A stretch of 64,000 bases of DNA from Amphibalanus amphitrite (Eukaryota; Arthropoda; Thecostraca; Balanomorpha; Balanidae): positions 23,881-87,880 of the forward strand of contig NW_024883481.1 in the NCBI RefSeq assembly GCF_019059575.1. The letters run 5' to 3'. How positions within the stretch are numbered: position 1 is the stretch's first letter; the number at the start of each line of letters is the position of its first letter. Position numbers and translations under genes: made by a program. The notes beneath the pieces were generated by a model. It had not been told where the DNA came from, searched no databases, and saw only the letters and a list, made by a program, of their open reading frames with translations. This document shows, one piece after another, positions 22,203 to 33,027 of this stretch.

Positions 22203-23255
22203 ATGATCCCGGCCGGTGACTCCGTTGATGAACGGTGGGCAGCTAAACTTGAAAAATGGGGAAATTTAGGGAAATTTTACGTTTCGGAAATATAATGTCC
22301 CCAGAATATTTAAATTTTCAAAATATAAAAAATCCGAGATAGCAGTTTTTTAGCCATTGTCAATCTGTGTCTATAACGGTTTTCAGATTGACCCTGTCAT
22401 AAAAACTGACGGCCTCACGGGTATTTCCCCCATTCCTTGCATTTCACAATGCTAGTATATTTAAGCATCAAAATTGACCCCGTGCCACGGCACGTGCAAT
22501 AGCACGTGCGCCACGTGACCACTGGTGCGACAAGCTGGACTCATCTGCTCACCGGCAGCACTGATTTGGTGTCGCTGGGTGGAGTCGTTTCCACGCCATA
22601 GGACCCCCAGTTGGCCAATGTCGCATTTACCACGAGGTTCCCCCATCAAACACGTTTGCACGTGGCACGTGCTTTTCAATCGCCCCATATCTGACCCATA
22701 CCATGTGGTAGCCGACACCCCGGGGCACAACATATTGGAACATTTTCAAAATCTAACGTGGAAATTTTTGGCAAAATCGATTTGAAAATTATTTTTCGAA
22801 TTCGCCATAGGCTCAACATGGGGTAACTGTCCGTCAAGATTACCCGAAATTGTACCCTATGATTTTTAAATAATTAACACCAAAAGTTGAGGTGCCAGCC
22901 CTAGATCCGACCCTAAAAAAATCAGCAAATATAATTGACGAAATTTTTCGCAAATCGAATTTCCAATTTTTCCCCATGTTAACCCTATGGGAAAATGCAC
23001 GTGCCGATTACCCCCAAACGGGTTAATTATATTTCAAGCGACCGATGCCAGCCGGTAGCTCCCCGATACGGGACCAAACGCTGAAAATGGCAAAAAATTC
23101 TACCGTGCCGTTTTCTTCCCTATCAAGATGACCAAAATCGCGGCAGAAACGCTAAACACCCCCCTAGAGAGGTAGCTCAGGTTGGGATTTTCAATAGAAA
23201 ATCACAATTCTAAAGAATAGTGATTGTTCTTAATTGAAAAGTCCCAACCTTCGGA
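22203..23255. repeat. Dispersed repeat A, copy 2
   Basis: Full-length partner of 1-1050, starting at GATCCCGGCCGG and ending just after the terminal hairpin at 23180-23249. The upstream segment 21960-22200 also has CACGTGACCACTGG similar to the interior, so the family may itself be tandem. It joins directly to the 278-bp unit sequence at 23256. Confidence 0.8.
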
Positions 23256-23339
23256 TACTTGGGTTTATTGTTTGGGAAATAACGTTCTTTCCAATGATGT
23301 GCATATTGCCGGGGTTGGTCGTGAAATTAGGGGCAATAC
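23256..23339. repeat. Partial 278-bp unit left of the LTR retrotransposon
   Basis: Matches CTTGGGTTTATTGTTTGGGA through GGGGCAATAC of the array units at 30124-30209. Its last four bases ATAC (23336-23339) are the left copy of the retrotransposon's target duplication. Confidence 0.85.
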
Positions 23340-24334
23340 TGTAGAGATCATCTATGCGATTTGTCATCTATGCGATTTGTCATCTATGCGATTTGTCATT
23401 TCATGTTGTCATTTTTATTTATATTGTCACCGCCTTATTAATCAATCTGTTACCTGTTGTCAATTGCGCGTCAAGTTTGTTTGTTATTTGTAAACCGGCC
23501 TGCCGCTGGCCTCAACCTTCCTAGTAACCGCTGTGCCATACGCTATAGAACGTGTCGTGCAAAGGTCACGGCGGCACCCCTGAGGCGGCCGCTGCCCGTA
23601 CGTTTAGGAGCCCATTGTCGTGACGTCATGACTGTGGACAAAGGTCGCGGTAGGGGCTCTCCCGGCAGCCGGACGGTGACTCATACGTTGAGCTTGTCTC
23701 TCGCCGCGCCTGCGGGCATATTGGTAGTACTAGGGACGGCCAGCATATGACCGCGGTTTTCGGCGACATTGTCAATTCGTTTCTCGACTCTGCTGTTCGC
23801 TACAAGACAAATACACATAGAAAACGGCTCGGGCATTTGGAGAAGAGCGGCTACTCTGAGGCGAAGGAAGAACACGGAGATTCACACAAACGACCTGACT
23901 AGGTTGCACCGGCCACAGTCGACCGAGGTGGGCTTCTGCGCCCTTAAAGACGCCTCTGACTGGCCATTGCGCTGACACCCTGGTCGGACCACGGTCATTG
24001 ATCGGACCCTGCCACTGGTTCGTGCTCAGGCTGCCTTAGCGGGTAGACCTGCTCGACCAGACGCCCCACTGGTGGGCGAGTGCTCGGTTCCGACTTTCAC
24101 CGCCGGTCCAACAGCGTTCTGCTGGTTCCCGCCGATCCGGTTACGACACCGCAAGTGCCGTACCGACTCGGGCGTCCCAGGTGGGCGTAACGGTTACCAC
24201 ACCAGTTCGCGACCCCCAGGCTCTGTCAGCCGTCGTACGGCTCTCGGACGGACACTCTAATAGATCAGCCACAGATCAATAGATTGTCACGGACCGTCCG
24301 TCCAGCCACGCGCTACCCACAGCGCAGTACGACA
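23340..24334 (+). repeat. 5' LTR (995 bp)
   Basis: Starts TG and ends CA. The U3 edge holds three tandem copies of ATCTATGCGATTTGTC (23349-23396). It lacks the 62-bp T-rich block present in the 3' LTR; at least one other substitution is visible (G at 23912 versus C at 29223). Confidence 0.95.
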
Positions 24335-24336
24335 AT

Positions 24337-24355
24337 TGGTGACCCCGACGTGATC
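24337..24355 (+). other. Primer-binding site
   Basis: TGGTGACCCCGACGTGATC begins two bases after the 5' LTR. A TGG start complementary to a tRNA 3' CCA end is the norm for minus-strand priming. Which tRNA is used was not determined. Confidence 0.75.
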
Positions 24356-24382
24356 TCCGTTGTTCGACCTTAGCCTCTCGTC

Positions 24383-25303
24383 ATGCCCGCGGACAGCGCA
24401 CAGTCCGGCGCCGCAGCTCAAGACTCGGCCAGCGTTCCAGCTTCAGCCTCCGAGTCAACTCATCGGCCCATGGCTAGCTTCCGGCTACCACCATACTCTC
24501 CGGAAGAGCCCGACCTGTGGCTACTGCAGGTGCAGTGCGCTTTCGACGTCAGCGGGGTCGACTCCGACGAGCTGAGGTTTAAGCTCCTCGTCGCAAACCT
24601 CCCCGCCAACATCGCCGTCCAGGTCAAGGACGTCATCCGGTCATCCCGGTCTTTTGACGTGCTGTGTGCAGCGCTCCAAGCCCGCCTGGCACAGTCACGC
24701 GCCGACCGACTACAAGCCCTGCTCGGCCGCCAGCAGCTCGGCGATCAGAAGCCGACGGCGCTGTTGCGCTCAATGCGCAACGAGCTAGCCGCAGCCGGGG
24801 ACGCACCGGTTGATACGGAGCTCTTCCGTACCCTATTTCAACAACGGCTACCGCAGCCCGTCCGTGCTGCCCTCGCCCTCCTGCCAGCCGACAGCACGCT
24901 TGACGCACTGGCAGAAGCGGCCGACCGGTATCTGGAAGCTAGCGGACCGGACCCACGGCTATCAGCGATCGCGGCACAGCCGTACACACAGCCGGCACCG
25001 CCCATCGCTGCTGCAGCGACAGCCCCGGCGCCAGCTGCAACCCCTGCGCTGGACACCGTCATCGCCTCCCTGGTCGCTAAGATGGAGCGCCTGGAGGCCA
25101 GCAACCGACGACTCGAGGACGCCGTGCGGCGCGACCGCAGCCGTTCCCGGCCGCGCCAGGCGTCTCGCCAGTCACGCCGCCCGTCACCGGCTCGTCCTTC
25201 AACGCCGCCGCACGACGACACGCTGTGTTGGTACCACCAGCGATTCGGCGCCCAAGCGCGCCGATGCAAGTTGCCGTGCTCCTGGATCGCCTCGGAAAAC
25301 TGA
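24383..25303 (+). CDS. gag: Retrotransposon Gag (306 aa)
   Basis: First ORF after the primer-binding site. The N-terminus is Ala/Ser-rich; residues ~32-190 look like the helical Gag core ([19 protein letters not shown] and [10 protein letters not shown]). Then comes a Pro/Ala linker, an Arg/Ser-rich basic stretch, and a C-terminal Cys/His motif [20 protein letters not shown] near residues 281-299, the usual position of nucleic-acid-binding knuckles. The structural role in particle formation is known for the family. The ORF ends TGA at 25301-25303 and overlaps pol by at least 79 nt in a different frame, implying -1 frameshifting. Confidence 0.9.
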   Translation: MPADSAQSGAAAQDSASVPASASESTHRPMASFRLPPYSPEEPDLWLLQVQCAFDVSGVDSDELRFKLLVANLPANIAVQVKDVIRSSRSFDVLCAALQARLAQSRADRLQALLGRQQLGDQKPTALLRSMRNELAAAGDAPVDTELFRTLFQQRLPQPVRAALALLPADSTLDALAEAADRYLEASGPDPRLSAIAAQPYTQPAPPIAAAATAPAPAATPALDTVIASLVAKMERLEASNRRLEDAVRRDRSRSRPRQASRQSRRPSPARPSTPPHDDTLCWYHQRFGAQARRCKLPCSWIASEN

Positions 25304-28300
25304 GGCGCCCCGTGCTGATGGCGCAAAGCACGGGCGCCCCTCCTGCCGCGCCACTCCTCTTCGTGAGGGACACGGAGACGGACCGGCAATTTCTAGTCGA
25401 CACCGGGGCGCAGGTCAGCGTGCTGCCTCGCCGCTGCCTGCCCAACGGGTCCACACTGACCCCTGCTCCTGTCGGCCAGCAGCTCGTCGCGGCAAACGGC
25501 TCACCGATCGCGGTGCACGGCACCTGCCTGCTGGACGTCACCTTGAGTCAGCAGCACCGCCTGAAACATCGATTCTTCGTCACTGACGTCACCACACCCA
25601 TCTTGGGCACCGACTTCCTGGCCGCACATCACCTCGTCGTGGACGTTGCCAACCAGCGTCTCCTGCGGGACGGCACCGTCTGCGCCAGCGCCGAGCGGTC
25701 ACGGCTGTGCTCCATCGGAGTGCGTCTCGTCCGGGAGCAGGCTGCTGCTCGCTTCGCAGCTGTCCTCGCACGGTACCCGGATGTGACCTCACCAAAACCT
25801 GGACCAACACCGGTGAAGCACAACGTGACGCACCACATCGTCACCAAGGGTCCACCGGTGTACCAGCGGCCACGACGCCTCCCGCCGGAGCGCCTTCAAA
25901 TCGCACGTGCCGAGTTCAACAAGATGCTCCAGCAAGGCATCATTCGACCGTCGAGCAGCAGCTGGACAACTCCACTCCACATGGTGCCAAAGAAGAGACC
26001 CGGCGAGTGGCGTCCTTGCGGCGACTACAGAGCGCTGAACGCCCGCACGGTACCAGACCGCTACCCACTGCCGTACCTGCGGGACTTTTCAGCCGACCTG
26101 CATGGGTGCACCGTCTTCAGCACCATCGACTTGGTGAAGGCGTACCACCAGATCCCGGTGGAACCTGCCGACGTCCCCAAGACAGCCATCACGACACCGT
26201 TCGGCCTCTACGAATGCGTTCGGATGCCGTTCGGCCTCAGAAACGCCGGACAGACCTTCCAGCGTTTCATGGATGAGGTCCTCCGCGGCATACCGGGCTG
26301 CTTCGTCTACCTGGACGACATTCTGCTGGCCAGCCCGACTGCCGAACACCACCTGCAGCTCCTGGACCAAGTGCTTCAGCGCCTCAACACCTACGGCGTC
26401 GTCGTCAACAGGCACAAGTGCGTCCTGGGACAGGAGCAGGTGGTGTTCCTCGGCCACTCGGTAGACGCCGACGGCGTCCGCCCGCTGCCTGGACGAGTCG
26501 AGGCCATCAAAGACTTCCCGGAACCGACTACTCAGTCCCAGCTACGGAGGTTCCTGGGGATGGTAGCCTACTACCACCGCTTCATCCCCCAGGCAGCCGA
26601 GCTCCTGCAGCCTCTGCACGCCTTAATCACCCACAAGGCAAAACGCTCGAGAGCGCCTGTCACGTGGACAGACTCGGCGCGGCAGCGTTTCAAGAACGTC
26701 AAGGACGCCCTGGCCACGGCGACACATCTCGCACACCAAGTCCCGGACGCGCCGCTCGCCCTCTTCGTCGACGCCTCGGACTGCGGAGTGGGCGCCGTCC
26801 TCCAGCAGCACGTCGCCGGCGAGTGGCAGCCCCTCGCTTTCTTCTCAAAAACGCTCCAACCTGCGGAGAAGAAATACAGCACGTTCGGGCGCGAGCTGCT
26901 CGCTATCTACCTGGCCGTCCGGCACTTCAAGCACGCCATCGAAGGACGGTCAGCAATCATTTTCACAGACCACCGACCACTGGTAACGGCCATCGGCTCC
27001 TCGTCCGACCGCTACTCGCCACGAGAGGTCCGCCACCTGGACTACATCGGCCAGTTCGTGTCTGACATCCGCCATGTGCCTGGCAAGGACAACGTGGTCG
27101 CCGACACGCTGTCACGCACGGTCTCGATGGTGGCCCAGCCGCGACCCCCGCTCGCCGACTTCACTGCCATCGCCAAGGCCCAGTCCGAAGACAGCTCGCT
27201 GGAAGACCTCGAGGCCTCAGACACCTCACTGCGCCTGCGCCACATCCCGGTCGGCGATGGACTCTGTCTGCTCTGCGACGAGTCCACCGGATCGCCTCGG
27301 CCGGTCCTCCCGGAGGCGCTGCGCCGGCCCTTCGCCAAGGCTCTGCACGACCTGTCGCACCCTGGCGTCGAGGCCACCGTCAAGCTCGTCTCTAAGCGGT
27401 TCGTCTGGCCCGGTATGGATCGCGACGTGCGCCGCTGGACCCGAACCTGCCTCGCCTGTCAGCGCTGCAAAATCGGCCGGCACACCAAGTCTGACGTCGG
27501 CACCTTCCAGCCACCTCAGCAACGCTTCGACCACGTCCACGTGGACCTCGTCGGCCCGATGCCTCCGTCAAGAGGGCACTCGTACCTCCTGACGTGCGTC
27601 GACCGGTTCACTCGGTGGCCAGAAGCCATCCCTCTGCCGGACAGCCGCACCACCACGGTCGCCCGCGCCTTCCTCGAGCACTGGGTCGCCCGATTCGGCG
27701 TTCCGTCCATCATCACGACGGACCGAGGTGCCCAGTTCGAGTCGGCCCTCTGGTCGGAGCTACAGCGATTCCTGGGCTGCCAGCGAACTCGGACGACGTC
27801 CTACCACCCGGCCTGCAACGGTATGGTGGAACGCCTGCATCGCCAGCTGAAGGCCAGCCTCCGTGCACACCAGGCTACGTCATGGACGGACGTGCTGCCG
27901 CTGGTGCTCCTGGGCATACGCTCCACCATCAAGGCGGACCTGCAGGCGACGTCAGCCGAGCTGGTGTACGGCTCCTCACTGCGGCTTCCCGGCGAGTTCT
28001 TCATCAGCAGCCAAGCCTCAGCAGCATCACCAGCCGGCTTCGTACAGGACCTGAAGCGCGCCATGTCTCAGGTGCGGCCGACACTCCCACGTCCGGTCCA
28101 GCGCGCCACGTACGTCCCGACGGCACTCCAGACGGCGACACACGTCTTCGTGCGCAGGGACTGTCACCGCTACCCGCTGGACGCTCCATACGACGGACCG
28201 TTCCCGGTTACCGAAAGGACCACCAAAACCATCACCATCGACCGTCGACAGAAAAAGGAGGTCATCAGCATCGACCGGTGTAAGGCCGCCTTCCTGGAGA

Positions 28301-28593
28301 CGCCAGACGAATCCGGTCATCGACAGTCTGACCTGCCGACTGTGCAGCCGCACGGTACTCAGTCCAGCGGCCCGCCGGCCGCGCCACCGCTCAGCAATGA
28401 GCCCAGCGGCCCGGAGCTTCTGATCTACGGTGACGCACCTAATCGCCCTGCAGCCGTCGCTCGGGCTGACGCTGCACCATTGCAGCCTCGGCCGGTACTA
28501 CGGACGACCCGCTCCGGCCGCGTCATACGACCTCCGGTAAGATATCGCCATGTCACTTTTGTCCGCGACATGTCTGGCGAGGGGGTACTGTAG
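25225..28593 (+). CDS. pol: Retrotransposon Pol: protease, reverse transcriptase, RNase H, integrase (1,122 aa from first Met)
   Basis: Domains in order: aspartic protease with DTGAQ (D59); reverse transcriptase with the YLDD active site (Y362); RNase H with FVDASD (D516) and TDHRPL; integrase zinc finger H-x3-H..CLACQRC; and catalytic D774, D833, E869, giving the D-D(35)-E spacing. The protease-RT-RH-IN order defines the Ty3 group. No stop or frameshift is seen. The start at 25225 is only the first Met; translation is expected by -1 frameshift from gag (phase 2 to phase 1), with candidate slip near GGAAAAC at 25295-25301. The C-terminal tail is Pro-rich and the ORF runs just into the 3' LTR. 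Confidence 0.97.
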   Translation: MLVPPAIRRPSAPMQVAVLLDRLGKLRRPVLMAQSTGAPPAAPLLFVRDTETDRQFLVDTGAQVSVLPRRCLPNGSTLTPAPVGQQLVAANGSPIAVHGTCLLDVTLSQQHRLKHRFFVTDVTTPILGTDFLAAHHLVVDVANQRLLRDGTVCASAERSRLCSIGVRLVREQAAARFAAVLARYPDVTSPKPGPTPVKHNVTHHIVTKGPPVYQRPRRLPPERLQIARAEFNKMLQQGIIRPSSSSWTTPLHMVPKKRPGEWRPCGDYRALNARTVPDRYPLPYLRDFSADLHGCTVFSTIDLVKAYHQIPVEPADVPKTAITTPFGLYECVRMPFGLRNAGQTFQRFMDEVLRGIPGCFVYLDDILLASPTAEHHLQLLDQVLQRLNTYGVVVNRHKCVLGQEQVVFLGHSVDADGVRPLPGRVEAIKDFPEPTTQSQLRRFLGMVAYYHRFIPQAAELLQPLHALITHKAKRSRAPVTWTDSARQRFKNVKDALATATHLAHQVPDAPLALFVDASDCGVGAVLQQHVAGEWQPLAFFSKTLQPAEKKYSTFGRELLAIYLAVRHFKHAIEGRSAIIFTDHRPLVTAIGSSSDRYSPREVRHLDYIGQFVSDIRHVPGKDNVVADTLSRTVSMVAQPRPPLADFTAIAKAQSEDSSLEDLEASDTSLRLRHIPVGDGLCLLCDESTGSPRPVLPEALRRPFAKALHDLSHPGVEATVKLVSKRFVWPGMDRDVRRWTRTCLACQRCKIGRHTKSDVGTFQPPQQRFDHVHVDLVGPMPPSRGHSYLLTCVDRFTRWPEAIPLPDSRTTTVARAFLEHWVARFGVPSIITTDRGAQFESALWSELQRFLGCQRTRTTSYHPACNGMVERLHRQLKASLRAHQATSWTDVLPLVLLGIRSTIKADLQATSAELVYGSSLRLPGEFFISSQASAASPAGFVQDLKRAMSQVRPTLPRPVQRATYVPTALQTATHVFVRRDCHRYPLDAPYDGPFPVTERTTKTITIDRRQKKEVISIDRCKAAFLETPDESGHRQSDLPTVQPHGTQSSGPPAAPPLSNEPSGPELLIYGDAPNRPAAVARADAAPLQPRPVLRTTRSGRVIRPPVRYRHVTFVRDMSGEGVL
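28576..28585 (+). other. Probable polypurine tract
   Basis: GGCGAGGGGG lies immediately upstream of the 3' LTR start and is the only purine run there; it is the expected plus-strand primer position. The tract is short and interrupted by one C. Confidence 0.5.
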
Positions 28594-29645
28594 AGATCAT
28601 CTATGCGATTTGTCATCTATGCGATTTGTCATCTATGCGATTTGTCATTTCATGTTGTCATTTTTATTTATATTGTCACCGCCTTATTAATCAATCTGTT
28701 ACCTGTTGTCAATTGCGCGTCAAGTTTGTTTGTTATTTGTAAACCGGCCTGCCGCTTTTTTTTTTTTTTTTTTTTTAATTTTGCTCCCGACAGGCCGAGG
28801 CCCTGGTCGGGGTAGGCCGGCCTCAACCTTCCTAGTAACCGCTGTGCCATACGCTATAGAACGTGTCGTGCAAAGGTCACGGCGGCACCCCTGAGGCGGC
28901 CGCTGCCCGTACGTTTAGGAGCCCATTGTCGTGACGTCATGACTGTGGACAAAGGTCGCGGTAGGGGCTCTCCCGGCAGCCGGACGGTGACTCATACGTT
29001 GAGCTTGTCTCTCGCCGCGCCTGCGGGCATATTGGTAGTACTAGGGACGGCCAGCATATGACCGCGGTTTTCGGCGACATTGTCAATTCGTTTCTCGACT
29101 CTGCTGTTCGCTACAAGACAAATACACATAGAAAACGGCTCGGGCATTTGGAGAAGAGCGGCTACTCTGAGGCGAAGGAAGAACACGGAGATTCACACAA
29201 ACGACCTGACTAGGTTGCACCGCCCACAGTCGACCGAGGTGGGCTTCTGCGCCCTTAAAGACGCCTCTGACTGGCCATTGCGCTGACACCCTGGTCGGAC
29301 CACGGTCATTGATCGGACCCTGCCACTGGTTCGTGCTCAGGCTGCCTTAGCGGGTAGACCTGCTCGACCAGACGCCCCACTGGTGGGCGAGTGCTCGGTT
29401 CCGACTTTCACCGCCGGTCCAACAGCGTTCTGCTGGTTCCCGCCGATCCGGTTACGACACCGCAAGTGCCGTACCGACTCGGGCGTCCCAGGTGGGCGTA
29501 ACGGTTACCACACCAGTTCGCGACCCCCAGGCTCTGTCAGCCGTCGTACGGCTCTCGGACGGACACTCTAATAGATCAGCCACAGATCAATAGATTGTCA
29601 CGGACCGTCCGTCCAGCCACGCGCTACCCACAGCGCAGTACGACA
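28589..29645 (+). repeat. 3' LTR (1,057 bp)
   Basis: Same boundaries as the 5' LTR but 62 bp longer because of an extra block at 28757-28818. The length difference equals that block exactly. Confidence 0.95.
28757..28818 (-). mobile_element. 62-bp block in the 3' LTR resembling a poly(A)-tailed retroposed end
   Basis: On the plus strand it is a run of 21 T (28756-28776) followed by AATTTTGCTCCCGACAGGCC and further GC-rich sequence. Read on the minus strand this is a short unique sequence ending in poly(A), the form of a 5'-truncated LINE-mobilised copy. A deletion in the 5' LTR is the alternative. Confidence 0.45.
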
Positions 29646-30740
29646 ATACTTAGAAAGGGCCTCTTTGGGGCCCTCTTTGGGCCCCTTCCTTTGGATTCCC
29701 CGGTAGGTTTCTTCAGCCAGATTGAAGAGGGGGCCCAGGAGAGTGTCTGTGCAAATTTTGAAGAAAATCGTAGGGGCCGCCCCATTGGGCCCCAAATTTC
29801 AATTGGGTCCCGTGGGCCCCAGGTGGGCCCCATCGAAAAATGTTACTTGGGTTTTTTGTTTGGGAAATTACGCTCTTTCCAATGATGTGCATATTGCCGG
29901 GGTTGGTCGCGAAATTAGGGGCAATACTTAGAAAGGGCCTCTTTGGGGCCCTCTTTGAGCCCCTTCCTTTGGATTCCCCGGTAGGTTTCTTCAGCCAGAT
30001 TGAAGAGGGGGCCCAGGAGAGTGTCTGTGCAAATTTTGAAGAAAATCGTAGGGGCCGCCCCATTGGGCCCCAAATTTCAATTGGGTCCCGTGGGCCCCAG
30101 GTGGGCCCCATCGAAAATTGTTACTTGGGTTTATTGTTTGGGAAATAACGTTCTTTCCAATGATGTGCATATTGCCGGGGTTGGTCGTGAAATTAGGGGC
30201 AATACTTAGAAAGGGCCTCTTTGGGGCCCTCTTTGGGCCCCTTCCTTTGGATTCCCCGGTAGGTTTCTTCAGCCAGATTGAAGAGGGGGCCCAGGAGAGT
30301 GTCTGTGCAAATTTTGAAGAAAATCGTAGGGGCCGCCCCATTGGGCCCCAAATTTCAATTGGGTCCCGTGGGCCCCAGGTGGGCCCCATCGAAAATTGTT
30401 ACTTGGGTTTATTGTTTGGGAAATAACGTTCTTTCCAATGATGTGCATATTGCCGGGGTTGGTCGTGAAATTAGGGGCAATACTTAGAAAGGGCCTCTTT
30501 GGGGCCCTCTTTGGGCCCCTTCCTTTGGATTCCCCGGTAGGTTTCTTCAGCCAGATTGAAGAGGGGGCCCAGGAGAGTGTCTGTGCAAATTTTGAAGAAA
30601 ATCGTAGGGGCCGCCCCATTGGGCCCCAAATTTCAATTGGGTCCCGTGGGCCCCAGGTGGGCCCCATCGAAAAATGTTACTTGGGTTTTTTGTTTGGGAA
30701 ATTACGCTCTTTCCAATGATGTGCATATTGCTGGATTTTG
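29646..30740. repeat. 278-bp tandem repeat array (four units)
   Basis: Units starting ACTTAGAAAGGG lie at 29648, 29926, 30204 and 30482, exactly 278 bp apart and nearly identical. Each contains several GGGCCC palindromes and paired GGGGCCC/GGGCCCC runs. Overlapping ORFs on both strands repeat with the unit and have no domain, so they are regarded as non-coding. The retrotransposon inserted into this array. Confidence 0.95.
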
Positions 30741-31080
30741 TCGATGTTATAGGCCTGAAATTGTTGAAAACGTTTATTTATGCCCCGAGGGCATACTCCC
30801 GGGCCCATATATTTGAAGCTGTTTTGTTCGGTTCAGGGGGGCGCTAGCCCCCTAAATTTGGTACCGTGGCACGTAAAATTTTGTCCTCTTTCGAATGACG
30901 TGCATTTTTAGCTGTTTTGACGGCTAGAAGTAGGGTTTTCAAAGTTCGTCGATTGTGCCCTGAGGGCATACTGTTTTTTGGGATTTGTGGCCCCCCTGAT
31001 GGATTCCCCGCATTTTGGCACTAGGATTTTCGATAGAGGACACCATTCTGCACCTCTCCACCAAAATTCAGCGAAATCGT
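30741..31080. repeat. Diverged units of the 278-bp family
   Basis: Recognisable words GATGTGCATATTGC, GACGTGCATTTTTAG, GATGGATTCCCCG and GCGAAATCGTAGGGGCCG appear in the same order but with low identity. At 31089-31130 follows a short run of TGAATCCCTGC-like 13-mers. Confidence 0.6.
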
Positions 31081-31420
31081 AGGGGCCGTCGATCCCTGCT
31101 GAATCCCTGCTGAACCCCTGCTGAATCCCTGCTAACTTCCGTTACATTGCGACCTGCGAGTCAGCGTGACAACGCGGGATTTCTCCCACACGCGAATTTC
31201 TGGCAAAGTGTCCTAAAAGACTGAGTGAGTGTTTTTATATACCTTGACTGAGTGAATCCGTAAACACGGTATCTGAAGCTGTATTGATAAGATTCCGCAA
31301 CAATATCAATGAAGCAATGTCAATTTGTATGCAATATGAATACTGATTCCTGAGAGCAAGAGAAGCTGAAGTCACAGAAGGCTAGGCTCGAAGCCGCCGC
31401 GTTCAAATCCATATTAATCT

Positions 31421-31583
31421 GAATCAGAGGCCAGTTTTACCAACAGAAAAATAGCAGCCCGGCGCAATTTTTCTGTCAAAAACCCGCCGACGAGTTTCAC
31501 CAACCAGGCGAAAAAATATCCGCCGGCGTGAAAAAATATCAGCCAGAAAAATAGCCAACGAGTTTCACCAACGGCAAATGCGG
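31421..31583. repeat. Left arm of a 4.6-kb imperfect inverted repeat
   Basis: Contains AGGCCAGTTTTACCAA and two copies of CGAGTTTCACCAAC with AAAAAATATC/GCCGGC words. The reverse complements occur at 35876-36033. Confidence 0.6.
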
Positions 31584-33027
31584 CATTAATGGAGTGTTTA
31601 TCTGCGCCATTATATGTAGAAAAACAGCCCAAAAAAATAGACAGGCGACCCCGTCTATTTTTTTGATGTCGTGTTGGAATAATTGGCCTCATTTGTTACT
31701 AATTATCGTGATTTGCGCTTCTCAGTTGATATAATAATTTAGTATCATTCATGGCCAATTTGTAAAGCATCTGGGCTTCAAGATTAGAAGAGGAATACTG
31801 ATGATATTGCGTAAAGAAAGAGCCTTTGTCACCAGGCAGGACCAAAAGGAACCAACAAGACGGGTGTTTGGTGTTGTGGTGTTAGTTTTTTCGTTTTATA
31901 TTATCTTTTTGCTACCAGCACCCAACAGCAAGATGATAGCGCATTAACTAGTGGTCAGCTTACAAGTTCATTGCTCGCACGGAAGTGGAAAATAATGATG
32001 GAAGGTCATTTTCGAAAATCGAAGGTGCTTGAAGAAATGCTGGAAGGAGAGGCAGAGAGGGTAGGCTCATTGGACTCAAGATTTTAAATGAATATGTCAC
32101 TGTTTTCACATATTCATCTACATTTGACATTGCAAGGTGCCAGCTACTGATACCACTACTACTTTTTGGTGGAACTTACTCGAGCTGTGCGGCATGGTGC
32201 ATTGACATTGCTAAGACCAAAATGGCAAGAGTGTCAAGACATAATAATTCAAGATAGTAATTCAAGATAATTCAACTCAAGATAGAATAAATTTAAAAAA
32301 GAAATTGAATAGCATGAAAGAAATGTATAAAGGCTTGTTTTTCAAGCAAAACGTGCAAAGTTTGCATGGTTGCGAACCCGAACAAACTTGCTGAATGCTG
32401 TCATAAGATTGTGCCACTGAACTCAGCAAGTCATGCTGCCAATATTGAAGGAAAAGAAAATAATAGTTATGTTGTAAAATGTAAATGAATCCATAACTCA
32501 TGTGTGTGCAGTGTGCACTGTGCTGATATTGAATGCATGTGTATCTTGCATGCATGAGTCATGCAGGGATCATGTTAAAACTGGCTGTAAGTATTGTGAG
32601 TTAGTTTTGCTAAATTGTGGAGGCACCAGGCAAATTGAGGTCGAAATGTTATTTGTTCACCTCAGCGCTGAAATTTCTGCACACAGAGTTTTCAGATCAT
32701 GCGCCGAAATGTTCATGCAGCCCGTCCGTTACGCTGGTCATGTTGACAGTGACAAGGATTTTTTCCCAGTCTCATGTTGAAATACAATAATAATTCACTT
32801 AGCTTGATTTTAGCTTATGTTTTTCATGCCAGTTCCTGGAATAAGGCAGCCAATATTTTCTGTCATGTGAGAAATAAAATGACAATATGCACAATTGCGG
32901 GCTGTGGCATGTTGTGATGTTTTTCCTTGTTTATTGCTGAGGTTTTTCCAGTCTCTGCTGCAAAAACGGTGGTGAATCCACCGTCGTCCGACGGTTTCGA
33001 TGACGCCAATCATCGGCGAGTGTTGCT
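31584..33027. other. Non-coding stretch before the helicase pseudogene
   Basis: AT-rich, no domain-bearing ORF. The last ~90 bases become GC-rich and lead into the DDX51-like sequence. Confidence 0.45.

Larger units (their letters stand above)
23340..29645 (+). mobile_element. Intact Ty3-type LTR retrotransposon (6.3 kb)
   Basis: Two long terminal repeats begin TGTAGAG and end ..GACA, flanked by the 4-bp duplication ATAC at 23336-23339 and 29646-29649. The neighbouring 278-bp units at 29911-29930 show the uninterrupted site GGGGCAATACTTAG. Internal order is primer-binding site, gag, pol with protease-RT-RNase H-integrase. That order identifies the Ty3 group. Both ORFs are open and the LTRs are nearly identical apart from one 62-bp block, so the insertion is young. 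Confidence 0.97.

Noticed and set aside
28992-29571. Short ORFs repeated in both LTRs
   Set aside because: They lie inside LTR sequence, without domains.
29595-30816. Periodic ORFs of ~70-132 codons in the 278-bp array on both strands
   Set aside because: They follow the unit period in several frames and both strands, as expected for a multiple-of-no-stop satellite rather than genes.
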